Part shown: piece by piece, positions 55,458 to 64,000 of the stretch
Position numbering within the stretch: position 1 is the first letter of the stretch
Layout: each line of letters opens with the position of its first letter
Source of the DNA: Leptospira bouyouniensis
GTDB lineage: Bacteria > Spirochaetota > Leptospiria > Leptospirales > Leptospiraceae
Length of the DNA stretch: 64,000 bases
Assembly (NCBI RefSeq): GCF_004769525.1
Contig: NZ_RQFT01000012.1
Span: 504,001-568,000, forward strand
Direction: 5' to 3'
Notes under the pieces: model-generated
The model's input: the letters and a program-made list of their open reading frames with translations, nothing else
Told to the model about the DNA's origin: nothing
Database searches by the model: none
Program-made: the position numbers and the translations under genes

Positions 55458-56459
55458 TTAATCTAAGTTAATGTATTCTTCCGGGTCAAGTGGAGCATCG
55501 AGACCAATGCGTACTTCGTAGTGAACATGTGCCCCCGTTGCCTTTCCCGTTTGTCCTACAAGGGCAATTTTATCCCCACGTTTCACACGGTCACCTGGGT
55601 TCACGAGGATGAGGGAGCAGTGTCCATACAAAGTAAAAAATCCATTTTCATGGTTGATCCGAACTGATTTTCCAAGACCACCAACAGCCGTATCCACTGC
55701 AATGATCCCAGGACCCGTCGCATAAATGGGTGTTCCTTCTCCAGCGGCAAAGTCAATCCCTGAGTGGTATTCTCCCACAGGCAAAATTCCAAATGGATCA
55801 CTGCGATACCCAAAAGTAGAAGTGACAACACCAACACCAGGTTTTAGAGGTCGACCCCTTGGCATCGAATAAAAAATGCTCTCTCTCATGGAAAGGTAAT
55901 CAATGGCATTCTGAAAATTGGGTACAAGGTTACCGAGTCTTACACCAAATTGGGTGTAGGTGGTAACAACTTGTTGGAAAAGTAAAAGATTCGAATCAAG
56001 TTCGCTTGCATCTTTTCGAAACTCTTCTTTGAGAAGATAATCTTGTGTGATCATTTCCTTTTCTGGGATTTCTTCCCAGGCAAGCAAATTGAGAGATTCA
56101 GTCATAGATTCCAATTCTTCCACAGATTCGCGGAGGTCTTTGGAGAGTAGGTCATAGAACAGAAAGGAAACAAGTTGGGTTTCTGTTTTTTTCTCTAAGG
56201 AAAGATTCCGTTCAAAAAAAAACGAAAAATAAAGGAGAAGGCCAAAGGATAATAAGACAAGTGAGATAGAAAGCCCAAAGAGAAAGCCGAGCATTCCCAC
56301 TGAAATTTCAATTTGTGCCAAAGGTTTTTCATCATTGGGGATGAGGACAAAACTCACCTTTTCTCGGCTTCGGGAAATCCACTTTTGTAAGCGTTTTTTC
56401 CACCTTAAATGCGCAATTTGGAGCCTTTCGTAGGCGGTTGTGACGTAAGTTTCTGCCAA
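55458..56459 (-). CDS. M23 (LytM) family metallopeptidase-like protein with membrane anchor
   Basis: 333 residues. A cytoplasmic basic N-terminus is followed by one membrane helix (about residues 52-80), a coiled-coil region (about 90-180) and a C-terminal LytM domain with HSGIDFA (HxxxD) and HVHYEV (HxH). All zinc ligands are present, so peptidoglycan endopeptidase activity is plausible. The build resembles MepM- and EnvC-like envelope proteins. The start is TTG at 56459 with a weak Shine-Dalgarno. It is divergent from pcnB. Confidence 0.86.
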   Translation of the reverse strand: MAETYVTTAYERLQIAHLRWKKRLQKWISRSREKVSFVLIPNDEKPLAQIEISVGMLGFLFGLSISLVLLSFGLLLYFSFFFERNLSLEKKTETQLVSFLFYDLLSKDLRESVEELESMTESLNLLAWEEIPEKEMITQDYLLKEEFRKDASELDSNLLLFQQVVTTYTQFGVRLGNLVPNFQNAIDYLSMRESIFYSMPRGRPLKPGVGVVTSTFGYRSDPFGILPVGEYHSGIDFAAGEGTPIYATGPGIIAVDTAVGGLGKSVRINHENGFFTLYGHCSLILVNPGDRVKRGDKIALVGQTGKATGAHVHYEVRIGLDAPLDPEEYINLD

Positions 56460-56511
56460 TGTTCGTTATCCAGCCAATTTTTTCCTTGCCCATGCCATTT
56501 TTCAGGGGAAA

Positions 56512-58002
56512 GTGGATGAATCCAATATGTTTAAATTTCTCACTTCTCTTTTCAGAAAGAAAGCCGACTCTGTCGATTCCTTTTTGATGTACCCCGAGGG
56601 AAAGAGATACTATCGAGAAACTCACTCCATACGCAGGGCCAATATCGATGAAGATGCGATTAAAATCATCAATCGATTGAACAAGTTTCGTTACAAGGCC
56701 TATTTAGTCGGTGGAGGAGTCAGAGATCTGCTGATGGGCAAACGCCCAAAAGATTTTGACATTGTCACTAGTGCGACACCAAACCAAATCAAAAGGATCT
56801 TCAATAACTGCCGGATCATCGGTAAACGATTTAAAATTGTACACATCATTTTTAAAGGCAAAATTATTGAAGTCTCTACGTTCCGATCATTACCGGAACA
56901 TCGTTTGGAAAAACACAAAGCAGAAAACGATTATCTCATCAAGCGGGACAATTCCTTCGGTACAGCAAAGGAAGACGCGGCAAGACGCGACTTTACCATC
57001 AATTCGCTGTTTTACGATCCTAAAAACGATTCCATTTTGGATTACGTTGGTGGGTTTGAAGACATTCAAAAGAAAATTGTTAGGGTCATCGGTGATCCAG
57101 ACATTTCCTTTAAAGAAGATCCAGTTCGTATGTTACGAGCCGTTAAATTTTCTGTATTACTAGGACTCGACATCGAGAAAAAAACCAAACTAGCAATTAA
57201 AAAGAACCGTTTGGAACTCGAAAAATCGTCCACAGCAAGGTTATTGGAAGAGTACAACAAAATGTTTCGTACATGGAAAACTTCCATCATCTTTGAAGGG
57301 TTAGCTGAAAACCATCTACTCGATGTTTTATTCAAAGAACCTGCTGATAAATTAAGGAAAACAGATCCAGAATGGCGTGAACATTTTATGGACACACCAC
57401 TCGGTAAAAGACTCGCTGTGACTGATAAACTTCTTTCTGCAAGGGAAGAAATGACACCCGCGATCTTTTATTCATTAATTTTTTACGATATCGTAAAAGA
57501 CCTCTATGAAAATGATCGTGGTCACCTAGCGCATAACATCAAAGAGAGTTTGATGCCTGTATTTGAGCGTATGGGAATTCCGAAACGTGAACAAGATAAT
57601 TTAGTTAAAATTTTTATCAGCCAACCTCGTTTCCAAGTCACAGACGACGAAAAAGAAAGGCAAAATTCTTTCTTCAAAAAGAAGGACTATTTTTACGATG
57701 CGTTTATGGTGTATAAGATTGTTGCCATTTCCGAAAACAATGAATCTGCCGTTCAAACTGCATTCTTTTGGGAAATCTCACTCAGGCAAAGACCAAAACC
57801 GGATAGCCATCAATTTGGCCAACAGAATCGTAAAAAAGAAGGGAACAAAAAGCGCCCACCAAGAAAAAAACACAGGGACCGAAGGGGTGGAGGGAATCCT
57901 AACCAAAACACAACCCAGGAACCCAATTCTAGTGAATTAGAGGAACCAAAAGGTTTCGTTTCGGAGAAAAAAATCGAAGATGCGAATCCAGGGGACAATT
58001 AG
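56512..58002 (+). CDS. pcnB: Poly(A) polymerase (PcnB-type nucleotidyltransferase)
   Basis: 496 residues from GTG 56512 (or ATG 56527). The class II nucleotidyltransferase core has [13 protein letters not shown] and the catalytic DFDIVT (Asp pair near residues 82-84), followed by [13 protein letters not shown] and the RNA-binding head domain. The C-terminal 60 residues are very basic and then Asn/Glu-rich, as in PcnB rather than the short CCA enzymes. It adds 3' poly(A) tails that promote RNA decay. A CCA-adding role cannot be fully excluded, relevant because the initiator tRNA here lacks an encoded terminal A. Confidence 0.88.
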   Translation: MDESNMFKFLTSLFRKKADSVDSFLMYPEGKRYYRETHSIRRANIDEDAIKIINRLNKFRYKAYLVGGGVRDLLMGKRPKDFDIVTSATPNQIKRIFNNCRIIGKRFKIVHIIFKGKIIEVSTFRSLPEHRLEKHKAENDYLIKRDNSFGTAKEDAARRDFTINSLFYDPKNDSILDYVGGFEDIQKKIVRVIGDPDISFKEDPVRMLRAVKFSVLLGLDIEKKTKLAIKKNRLELEKSSTARLLEEYNKMFRTWKTSIIFEGLAENHLLDVLFKEPADKLRKTDPEWREHFMDTPLGKRLAVTDKLLSAREEMTPAIFYSLIFYDIVKDLYENDRGHLAHNIKESLMPVFERMGIPKREQDNLVKIFISQPRFQVTDDEKERQNSFFKKKDYFYDAFMVYKIVAISENNESAVQTAFFWEISLRQRPKPDSHQFGQQNRKKEGNKKRPPRKKHRDRRGGGNPNQNTTQEPNSSELEEPKGFVSEKKIEDANPGDN

Positions 58003-58062
58003 TTCATAAAAATTAAAACAACTGCTTGTAGAAAAAGTGTTTCCATCGTCTGATATGATTAG

Positions 58063-59337
58063 ATGGGAACACATTCTTCATTAGCAAGAGTCATTCTACT
58101 CGAAGATGATCCAACAATTTCTTTATTGTACGATGGTATTTTACGAAAGCAAGGTATGGAAGTAACTTGTTTTTCTGATATAGAACCAGCCATCCAATTC
58201 TTAACTGAAAATCACTTACAAAATCAAAATATTGTCATAACTGACTTACAACTTCCCAGTGGGAATGGTTTGGATTTTGTTAGAGAAATTCGAAAAGTGA
58301 ATAAACACATTCCAATTTTGGTGATTACCTCAACGGAAGATCCAAAACAGATCATAGAAGTCATGAAGGAACATGTGCAGGAATACCTAATCAAACCTGT
58401 GATACCCAGTGAATTACTCTCACGAATTCAATACCAATTATCAAATAAAGAAGATGTGTATGTTTATTCTGATTATGAAAGGGAAAAAATCATATCTTTA
58501 GAAAAATTATTGGAATGGTATAGTTACAAAAATACACGAATTAAAAAAGGAGATTTGAATACGAATGAATTACACAAAAACCTTTTTTATGGACTTAGGA
58601 CAAGTTTAGCGCAAGGTGCTGGTTTTGGAGTATTAACTCAGTTGATAGATCTCATCAAAGCTATGCCAAAGGCCGAAAATGGTGGAGTTATCTTAGATTT
58701 AGAAATTTTGAATATTTTAGATGAAAACGCCATTTATTCGAAGAAAGTATTGGATCGATTTGCTGAAATTGAAGATGTCATTTTTGATAGGGTAGAGATT
58801 GAGGAAGTATCACCGATTCAATTATTCAATGAAATAATAAAATTAAAAGAGGAAATTCAACCTCTATTGCAATTAAAAGATCAAATTCTGTTAATTCCTG
58901 AATACAAAGGATCAAATCAAAATTCAAAAATGATTAAATGGAATGCAAAATATTTCAAAAATATTTTATTAGAGCTACTATTGAATGCAATGAGATTTTC
59001 TAAAAATTCTAGTAAGATCTATTTCCTCTTTAATTTTAATTCTGATGGGATTTACCTATCGACTATAAATTCATATGCAGAAGAAGAATTCTCAGAGAAG
59101 GGAATATCAAATGATTATTTAGAATTAATCTTTGAACCATTTTTTAGAATTACAAAGAATATTTATGAAAAGCACGGTTCTTTAGATTTTGGAATTGGAT
59201 TAAGTTTCGTCAAACAAACGATTGAAAAATTTGGCGGCACAATCACTGCTCTTAATTTGGTAGACCATACAAACGATTCAAAGGAAACCAAAATTGAATT
59301 CAAAATTTTCTTACCTTATTCTTCTTCACTGAAATGA
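58063..59337 (+). CDS. Response regulator receiver fused to HATPase, degenerate H-box
   Basis: 424 residues. The N-terminal REC domain has the acidic pair LLEDDP (Asp15, 16), phosphoacceptor Asp61 in ITDLQLPSG and Lys near 111. The C-terminal HATPase_c domain has an N-box (LLELLLNAMRFSKN, Asn308) and G-box DFGIGLSFVKQ. The helix where HisKA would place His in HELRTPL reads FYGLRTSLAQG, without His; another His lies six residues earlier. It may sense through REC and act as a phosphatase or scaffold rather than an ordinary kinase. Convergent with thiL (22-base overlap). Confidence 0.85.
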   Translation: MGTHSSLARVILLEDDPTISLLYDGILRKQGMEVTCFSDIEPAIQFLTENHLQNQNIVITDLQLPSGNGLDFVREIRKVNKHIPILVITSTEDPKQIIEVMKEHVQEYLIKPVIPSELLSRIQYQLSNKEDVYVYSDYEREKIISLEKLLEWYSYKNTRIKKGDLNTNELHKNLFYGLRTSLAQGAGFGVLTQLIDLIKAMPKAENGGVILDLEILNILDENAIYSKKVLDRFAEIEDVIFDRVEIEEVSPIQLFNEIIKLKEEIQPLLQLKDQILLIPEYKGSNQNSKMIKWNAKYFKNILLELLLNAMRFSKNSSKIYFLFNFNSDGIYLSTINSYAEEEFSEKGISNDYLELIFEPFFRITKNIYEKHGSLDFGIGLSFVKQTIEKFGGTITALNLVDHTNDSKETKIEFKIFLPYSSSLK

Positions 59338-60224
59338 AGGAAACCTTTGTTTTTGGGAACATAGGTTTTTCCTTCATTTAAGAATTTTGTCCCTGGTTTT
59401 CCTTTTACAAACCGACCAATCATTGTCACGGGAAGGGAAGCGATTTGATTCGGTAGGATGTCTGGTGATAAAAACAAAAGTTCTAGTTCTTCACCAGAAC
59501 CAAGACAAGCGTCTAATCCAAGTTTTTTAACAGCTAATGAGTGTAAGGGGACAGATTCTATCTGGATGATGAGTTTTCCTTTAGAGGCAAGTGCCAACCT
59601 CTCGGAATCTTGGATCAGTCCATCAGTAATGTCCATACAAGCATGGATTGTATACTTAGAGAGTGGTTTTTGTAGGATATGTCTCGATTTTGGCAAAAGG
59701 TGTTTTTCAATTGATTCTTTGAAACCTCTGCCCTGCCATTTTTTTTTCAAACTTTGGTAACCGAGTAAGCTTTGTCCCAAATCCCCCGTGATATAAAGGT
59801 AATCTCCTGGTTTTCCCCCAGAACGAAGCCAAGGTTTTTTAACAGTCCCTACAACCGTAAGAGTCAATTGGGTGGTGGGAGAGGAAAAGGTGTCGCCACC
59901 GGCTAGTTTCATTCCATATTGGTGGAGTGAATTGCGTAAAGCTTTGGAAAATGCCAATACCCATTCTTTTTTTCGAGATGTGGGCGAGAGGCCTAAGTTT
60001 AAAAAACACTCTTTGGGAACTCCACCCGAAGCTGTGATGTCGGATACATTCACTTCGACAAGTTTTCCTGCAAGAACCTCTGGACTTGACCATTTGTGAA
60101 GGAAATGGGTTCCCTCCGAAAGCGAATCCGTTGTCACAAGGCGGTCCGGTGCCAGAAAATAACAATCGTCTTCTGGGGGAGGGATATGCCCAAATAAACT
60201 GCGTATAATGTCTGATTCTTTCAA
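59316..60224 (-). CDS. thiL: Thiamine-monophosphate kinase
   Basis: 302 residues. Family features are DDCYFLAPDRLVTTDSLSEGTHF (ATP/Mg Asp residues), VNVSDITASGG, KLAGGDTF and the central YLYITGDLGQS, with a later MDITDGLIQDSERL. It phosphorylates thiamine monophosphate to the active diphosphate. No TPP riboswitch is visible upstream. The 3' end overlaps the convergent REC-HATPase gene by 22 bases. Confidence 0.93.
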   Translation of the reverse strand: MKESDIIRSLFGHIPPPEDDCYFLAPDRLVTTDSLSEGTHFLHKWSSPEVLAGKLVEVNVSDITASGGVPKECFLNLGLSPTSRKKEWVLAFSKALRNSLHQYGMKLAGGDTFSSPTTQLTLTVVGTVKKPWLRSGGKPGDYLYITGDLGQSLLGYQSLKKKWQGRGFKESIEKHLLPKSRHILQKPLSKYTIHACMDITDGLIQDSERLALASKGKLIIQIESVPLHSLAVKKLGLDACLGSGEELELLFLSPDILPNQIASLPVTMIGRFVKGKPGTKFLNEGKTYVPKNKGFLHFSEEE

Positions 60225-60302
60225 AGCTTCGTTTCCAATAAATTTGTTTGACCCGTTGTGAAAACCGAAAATCCTGACATAAAAGAGGAAAATCTCGTAC
60301 TT

Positions 60303-60755
60303 ATGGAACTATTGTCTAAAGCCCACAAGACCCCTTCTATTGCAAAAGAAGCCGTACAAAAACAGTGGTTTGTTGTGGACGCAACTGATAAAACTCTCGG
60401 AAGATTGGCAAGTCAAGTCGCTTCCAGGCTGCGCGGAAAACACAAATCTACATTCACTCCAAACCAGGATTGTGGAGATAACATCATCATCGTTAATGCT
60501 TCTAAAGTGGCTGTTACTGGTCGCAAAAGAGAACAAAAAATTTATTACCACCACTCAAGATACCCAGGTGGTATGACTGCCATCGCTTTCCACAAACTCA
60601 TCCAAGAGAACCCAGAAAGAGTGATCATGGAAGCAGTGAAAGGAATGTTACCTAAATCTAAGTTAGGTGACCAAATGTTAAAAAATTGCCGCGTATTCGC
60701 AGGTAATGACCACAACCTAGGTGCACAAAAGCCCCTAAAACTGGAGTTAAAATAA
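60303..60755 (+). CDS. rplM: 50S ribosomal protein L13
   Basis: 150 residues from ATG 60303 ([13 protein letters not shown]); upstream in-frame GTG 60258 would add 15 non-conserved residues. The family core [25 protein letters not shown] begins near residue 22, and [24 protein letters not shown] follows near the C-terminus. It forms the usual operon with rpsI, which starts 1 base after its stop. Binds 23S rRNA early in 50S assembly. Confidence 0.95.
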   Translation: MELLSKAHKTPSIAKEAVQKQWFVVDATDKTLGRLASQVASRLRGKHKSTFTPNQDCGDNIIIVNASKVAVTGRKREQKIYYHHSRYPGGMTAIAFHKLIQENPERVIMEAVKGMLPKSKLGDQMLKNCRVFAGNDHNLGAQKPLKLELK

Positions 60756-60756
60756 G

Positions 60757-61152
60757 ATGGCGCAAAAAGCAGTTTGGGCTGTAGGCCGACGCAAAACATC
60801 TGTTGCACGTGCGAAAATCGCATCGGGAACAGGAAAAATCACAGTGAATCATAAAGATGTAAACGATTACATTAAAAACGGAGAACATTTAGTTCGCCGT
60901 GCACTTGAGCCTCTACTTGTTTTAGAAGCTCGTGACAAATACGACATTGCTCTCAACGTAACAGGTGGTGGAGTGATTGGACAAGTCGGAGCGATTCGTC
61001 ACGCTGTAGCGCGCGCACTTGTTGCTTTCAATGAGTCACTCAAACCGACTTTGAAAAAAGAAGGATTTCTCACTCGTGATAGCCGTATGGTGGAACGTAA
61101 AAAATACGGTCTACACAAAGCACGCCGGGGAACTCAGTTCTCAAAACGTTAA
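60757..61152 (+). CDS. rpsI: 30S ribosomal protein S9
   Basis: 131 residues. [18 protein letters not shown] at the start and the terminal RRGTQFSKR tail, which reaches the ribosomal P site, are diagnostic. It is co-transcribed with rplM and closed by the strong terminator at 61184-61210. Confidence 0.97.
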   Translation: MAQKAVWAVGRRKTSVARAKIASGTGKITVNHKDVNDYIKNGEHLVRRALEPLLVLEARDKYDIALNVTGGGVIGQVGAIRHAVARALVAFNESLKPTLKKEGFLTRDSRMVERKKYGLHKARRGTQFSKR

Positions 61153-61183
61153 TCGGAAATCTCCTCTTTTTTTCCGATACGAG

Positions 61184-61210
61184 AAGCCTCCTTCGGGAGG
61201 CTTTTTTTTT
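61184..61210 (+). terminator. Rho-independent terminator after rplM-rpsI
   Basis: AAGCCTCC (61184-61191), UUCG loop, GGAGGCTT (61196-61203) and a T-run make a textbook terminator. An extra repeat ATCGGAAA/TTTCCGAT lies just before it. Confidence 0.93.
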
Positions 61211-61235
61211 CTTCTCCGTCTAACACTTACCATCT

Positions 61236-62489
61236 ATGAACAAAATCATCTTTTACCTTGCCTTCGCCTTTGGAACCTTTGCTAGCAGTTGTTTTTTATA
61301 CTCGATTGTGATTTTTTCTCAGACACTAACGGTGGTTAAGGGATTTTCTGGGATTGTATTTTTCTTTTTGTTTTTACCGTTTCCTTTATTCTTTTTGTAT
61401 ACTGGGTATTTACTCGATCGGTATTCCAAAAAATGGGTAGTTGTGTGTTTTCAGTTTTTTTTATTTTTATCAGCACTGCTTCTTGGAGGAGGGATTTGGA
61501 TATTTGAAGCCTATCCCTATTTACTATTACCTCTCGCATTTATCAACGGGATCGGAATGACAACGGTATTACCGGGACGAATGGCACTGCTTCGTGAGGT
61601 AATGGAATCCCATAAACTTGTCTTTCATACCATCGCCGGCAATTTACTCCTAATTTTTTCCTTTGGGATGAGTCCACTTGCCGTTGGATGGTATCGGGAA
61701 TTTGAATCCTATTCCCAATTGTTTCTTGTTCTAGCGGGATTACATGCCGTTTCCATGGTCGCCTTTACATTGTTAAGTTCTAAACATAAGGAAAGTTTTT
61801 CCACAACTCAAGCAGTAAATTTTAAATCAAATGCAAACGATCCGACGAGTAGAGAAGAAAACAAAGGAATCCAAACTTCGGAGATACCTTCTCTTTCTGG
61901 TAGTCTCAAATTGGTATTACATTTTTTAAAAGAAGACAGAGTTTCAAGACAAGTGATGTGGGTTGCTGTGTTTAGTATGCTTGCCCTTGGTCCAATCCAA
62001 GTTGTTCTCCCTCAGTATGTGAAACAAGAACTGGGTCTTGGGGAACTTGCACGTGGGTCGGTCCTTGTATTCCTCGGTCCAGGTTTATTCCTTGGCGGAA
62101 TCCTCACAATCCTCTTCCATCACCTCGAACGAAAGGGTTTGGTTTTACTATCCGTGTTTGCATGTTCTTCTGTTTTCTTTTTGGGATTTATCCCTTTTTA
62201 TGATGCAAGGGCGACTTCGTTTTTTTTGTTTTGTTTTGGAGTATCCGGTGGAATCCTTTCTAGCCTTATGCCTGCCATTTTACAAAAACGCGCAGAAGAT
62301 GGACTCCGAGGTAGGATCCTTTCCCTATATACCGTGTGTTTCCAATTCACTCCAGCAGTTTCTGGTTTTTTTGCAAGTGTCATGAGTGACCATGCGGGAA
62401 GTTTTTGGACCTTCATTGGTTTTGGACTAAGTTTTCTTTTGATTTCTTTGTTTTCCTTCCTGAGGTATACGGAATTACGTCAAAGTTAA
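61236..62489 (+). CDS. MFS transporter
   Basis: 417 residues with twelve predicted membrane helices in two halves joined by a loop of about 40 residues rich in Ser, Asn and Lys (around residues 185-225). The loop between helices 2 and 3 reads [11 protein letters not shown], the degenerate MFS signature. It resembles permeases of the enterobactin exporter/MFS_3 type, but the substrate is unknown. It follows the ribosomal terminator and ends 49 bases before alaS. Confidence 0.85.
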   Translation: MNKIIFYLAFAFGTFASSCFLYSIVIFSQTLTVVKGFSGIVFFFLFLPFPLFFLYTGYLLDRYSKKWVVVCFQFFLFLSALLLGGGIWIFEAYPYLLLPLAFINGIGMTTVLPGRMALLREVMESHKLVFHTIAGNLLLIFSFGMSPLAVGWYREFESYSQLFLVLAGLHAVSMVAFTLLSSKHKESFSTTQAVNFKSNANDPTSREENKGIQTSEIPSLSGSLKLVLHFLKEDRVSRQVMWVAVFSMLALGPIQVVLPQYVKQELGLGELARGSVLVFLGPGLFLGGILTILFHHLERKGLVLLSVFACSSVFFLGFIPFYDARATSFFLFCFGVSGGILSSLMPAILQKRAEDGLRGRILSLYTVCFQFTPAVSGFFASVMSDHAGSFWTFIGFGLSFLLISLFSFLRYTELRQS

Positions 62490-62538
62490 TTTCGAATTTC
62501 CTTGCCCTAGGAGGCAAATCCGATTTCCGTGTAAGTGT

Positions 62539-64000
62539 ATGAAGTTCAAATCGGTCCAAGAAATCGCAAGGTTGTACACGAACTATTTCCAAGAGAAAGG
62601 GCACACAATTGTGCCATCTTCTAGCCTCATCCCAAAAGGGGATCCCACATTATTATTTACCACTGCAGGTATGGTGCAGTTCAAACCACTCTTCACTGGG
62701 GCTGTAGAATTACCATACACAAGGGCTGCCTCCATTCAAAAATGTGTTCGTACCACTGATTTGGAAGTTGTCGGTAAAACAGAAAGGCATTGTACATTTT
62801 TTGAAATGTTAGGAAATTTTTCCTTTGGTGATTATTTTAAAAAAGAAGCCATCGAATACGCGTTAGATTTTTCCTTAAACAAATTAGAAATTCCAAAAGA
62901 TAAAATTTGGGTCACAATTTACTTAGATGATGATGAAGCTAAAAAGATTTGGATGGATGCCGGGATTCCTGAAGAACGAATTGTAAGGCTTGGAAAAAAA
63001 GATAATTTTTGGGGCCCTGCTGGTGACAGTGGTGCCTGTGGTCCTTGTTCGGAATTGTATTTGGATAGGGGGCCAGAAAAAGGAGGCCCTAATTGTGGCA
63101 ACAACCCCAATTGCAAACCTGGTTGTGATTGTGATCGTTACTTAGAGTATTGGAATTTAGTTTTTAACCAATTCAACCAAACGGTTTCGGGGGAATTACT
63201 CCCTTTGAAACAAACTGGGATTGATACAGGTTCCGGTCTTGAACGTGTGGCCATGTTATTACAAGAAGTAGACTCGGTGTATGATACCGATGAGTTAAAG
63301 TCCATCATCAAACAAATTGAAACCCTTTCTGGTTATAAATATGACGAAACCACCAAACAATCGTTTCGTGTGATTACTGACCATTCTCGTTCTGTATTTT
63401 TTTCACTTGGTGATGGGATTTACCCAGACCGTACGGGGCGTGGGTATGTGATCCGCCGTCTCATTAGGCGTGCTTCCCTTTTTGCCAGAAAACTTGGAAT
63501 CCACGAACCATTTTTATACAAATTGGTTAGCACATTAAAGGATTTGTATTCGGTCCGTTACCCCGAATTAAAAGACAAAGCAAAAGACATCGAATCTATC
63601 TTCAAAAAAGAAGAAGAACTATTCCTTCATACACTTGAAGTGGGCCTTGAGGAATTAGAATCGGTTTTAGACCATCTGAAAAAAGAAAAACAAACAGTTG
63701 TTACAGGAAAAGAAGGGTTCCGTTTATATTCTACTTATGGGTTCCCAAGAGAGATGACAAAGGAACTTGTCGAAGAACGAGGGTTTTCTTTTGACGACAA
63801 AGGATTTGAAGAGGAATTGGAAAAAGACCGAGACTTGTCACGTGCAAGTTGGAAAGGAAAAAAAATCCAATACCTGACTGGTCTTACCGTTTCTCCTGAA
63901 TTAAAAACAGAATTTTTAGGTTATACGGAATCAAAATCGAAATCAAAGGTCCTTTATTTGTTTGTGGATGGAAAATCCGTTCCGTCTGCCAAACAAGGGG
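62539..64000 (+). CDS. alaS: Alanyl-tRNA synthetase, 5' part (runs off the window)
   Basis: The frame is open from ATG 62539 to the end of the window (487 codons), starting [20 protein letters not shown]. Class II motifs are [50 protein letters not shown] and, later, [14 protein letters not shown] Cys-rich insert ([18 protein letters not shown]) precedes [11 protein letters not shown], as seen in several spirochaetal and other bacterial enzymes. It charges tRNA-Ala; the editing and C-Ala parts lie beyond the window. Confidence 0.95.
   Translation, partial: MKFKSVQEIARLYTNYFQEKGHTIVPSSSLIPKGDPTLLFTTAGMVQFKPLFTGAVELPYTRAASIQKCVRTTDLEVVGKTERHCTFFEMLGNFSFGDYFKKEAIEYALDFSLNKLEIPKDKIWVTIYLDDDEAKKIWMDAGIPEERIVRLGKKDNFWGPAGDSGACGPCSELYLDRGPEKGGPNCGNNPNCKPGCDCDRYLEYWNLVFNQFNQTVSGELLPLKQTGIDTGSGLERVAMLLQEVDSVYDTDELKSIIKQIETLSGYKYDETTKQSFRVITDHSRSVFFSLGDGIYPDRTGRGYVIRRLIRRASLFARKLGIHEPFLYKLVSTLKDLYSVRYPELKDKAKDIESIFKKEEELFLHTLEVGLEELESVLDHLKKEKQTVVTGKEGFRLYSTYGFPREMTKELVEERGFSFDDKGFEEELEKDRDLSRASWKGKKIQYLTGLTVSPELKTEFLGYTESKSKSKVLYLFVDGKSVPSAKQG

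Noticed and set aside
62490..62538. Possible T-box or attenuator before alaS
   Set aside because: Only 49 bases and a 5-bp stem are present, too short for a T-box leader.

Overview
The window looks like a chromosomal segment of a spirochaete of the genus Leptospira, probably a saprophytic or environmental lineage. The signs are: moderately low G+C with A-rich coding strands, many lipoproteins with a loose leptospiral lipobox, a GAF-GGDEF enzyme, an MCP, a PilZ/DUF1577-like protein, an alternative complex III operon, and an alanyl-tRNA synthetase with a Cys-rich insert. The assignment is inferred from gene content; no database search was run. No insertion sequences, prophage or CRISPR arrays are visible. 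The segment reads as dense core genome, with two tRNA genes (initiator tRNA-Met and tRNA-Leu(CAA)).

Layout. 1-4.6 kb: the 3' end of a charged coiled-coil protein, yggS, proC, tRNA-fMet, a GAF-GGDEF diguanylate cyclase, a small Cys-containing protein, and a secreted two-lobed aspartic-protease-like protein. 4.6-10.2 kb: mnmA, a large ATP-grasp/FMN hydroxy-acid oxidase fusion, a PilZ-like protein and an RluA-type pseudouridine synthase, tightly packed. 10.2-20.5 kb: a solitary DNA methyltransferase, three lipoproteins (two of them apparent paralogues), an M16 peptidase pair, an RNase Z-like hydrolase, an O-methyltransferase, a cell-wall amidase and unknowns. 20.5-27.5 kb: tRNA-Leu, a thioesterase, an 836-residue low-complexity protein with two similar helical units, an ABC-F ATPase with a possible leader-peptide region, a peroxiredoxin and a lone sufB. 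27.5-35.8 kb: membrane and envelope functions (TMEM220-like, sugar dehydrogenase-like lipoprotein, LtaS-like transferase, fatty acid hydroxylase/sterol desaturase, GT39 transferase) plus rlmN.

35.9-46.2 kb: an MCP, then actABCDEF encoding alternative complex III (quinol to cytochrome c electron transfer) with a trailing SH3-like lipoprotein, closed by strong terminators. 46.3-49.9 kb: small regulatory units. A MarR gene sits behind a perfect 39-bp palindrome. A DoxX-like/TetR divergent pair shares a 20-bp palindrome. A class III cyclase-like protein follows. 49.9-55.2 kb: a UPF1-like helicase, a TPR protein, a 51-residue small protein, a dienoyl-CoA isomerase-like crotonase, lgt, and a DoxX gene whose promoter region contains a perfect 22-bp palindrome. 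55.4-64 kb: an M23 peptidase, poly(A) polymerase, a REC-HATPase protein lacking a canonical H-box, thiL, rplM-rpsI, an MFS transporter and the 5' part of alaS.

The strongest candidates for something new are: the bilobal pepsin-like protein (3651-4583); the ATP-grasp/FMN-oxidase fusion (5724-7976); the leader ORF plus long-range hairpin before the ABC-F gene (23748-23923); and three small palindrome-controlled units that include two DoxX genes. No wholly unprecedented multi-gene system is evident.
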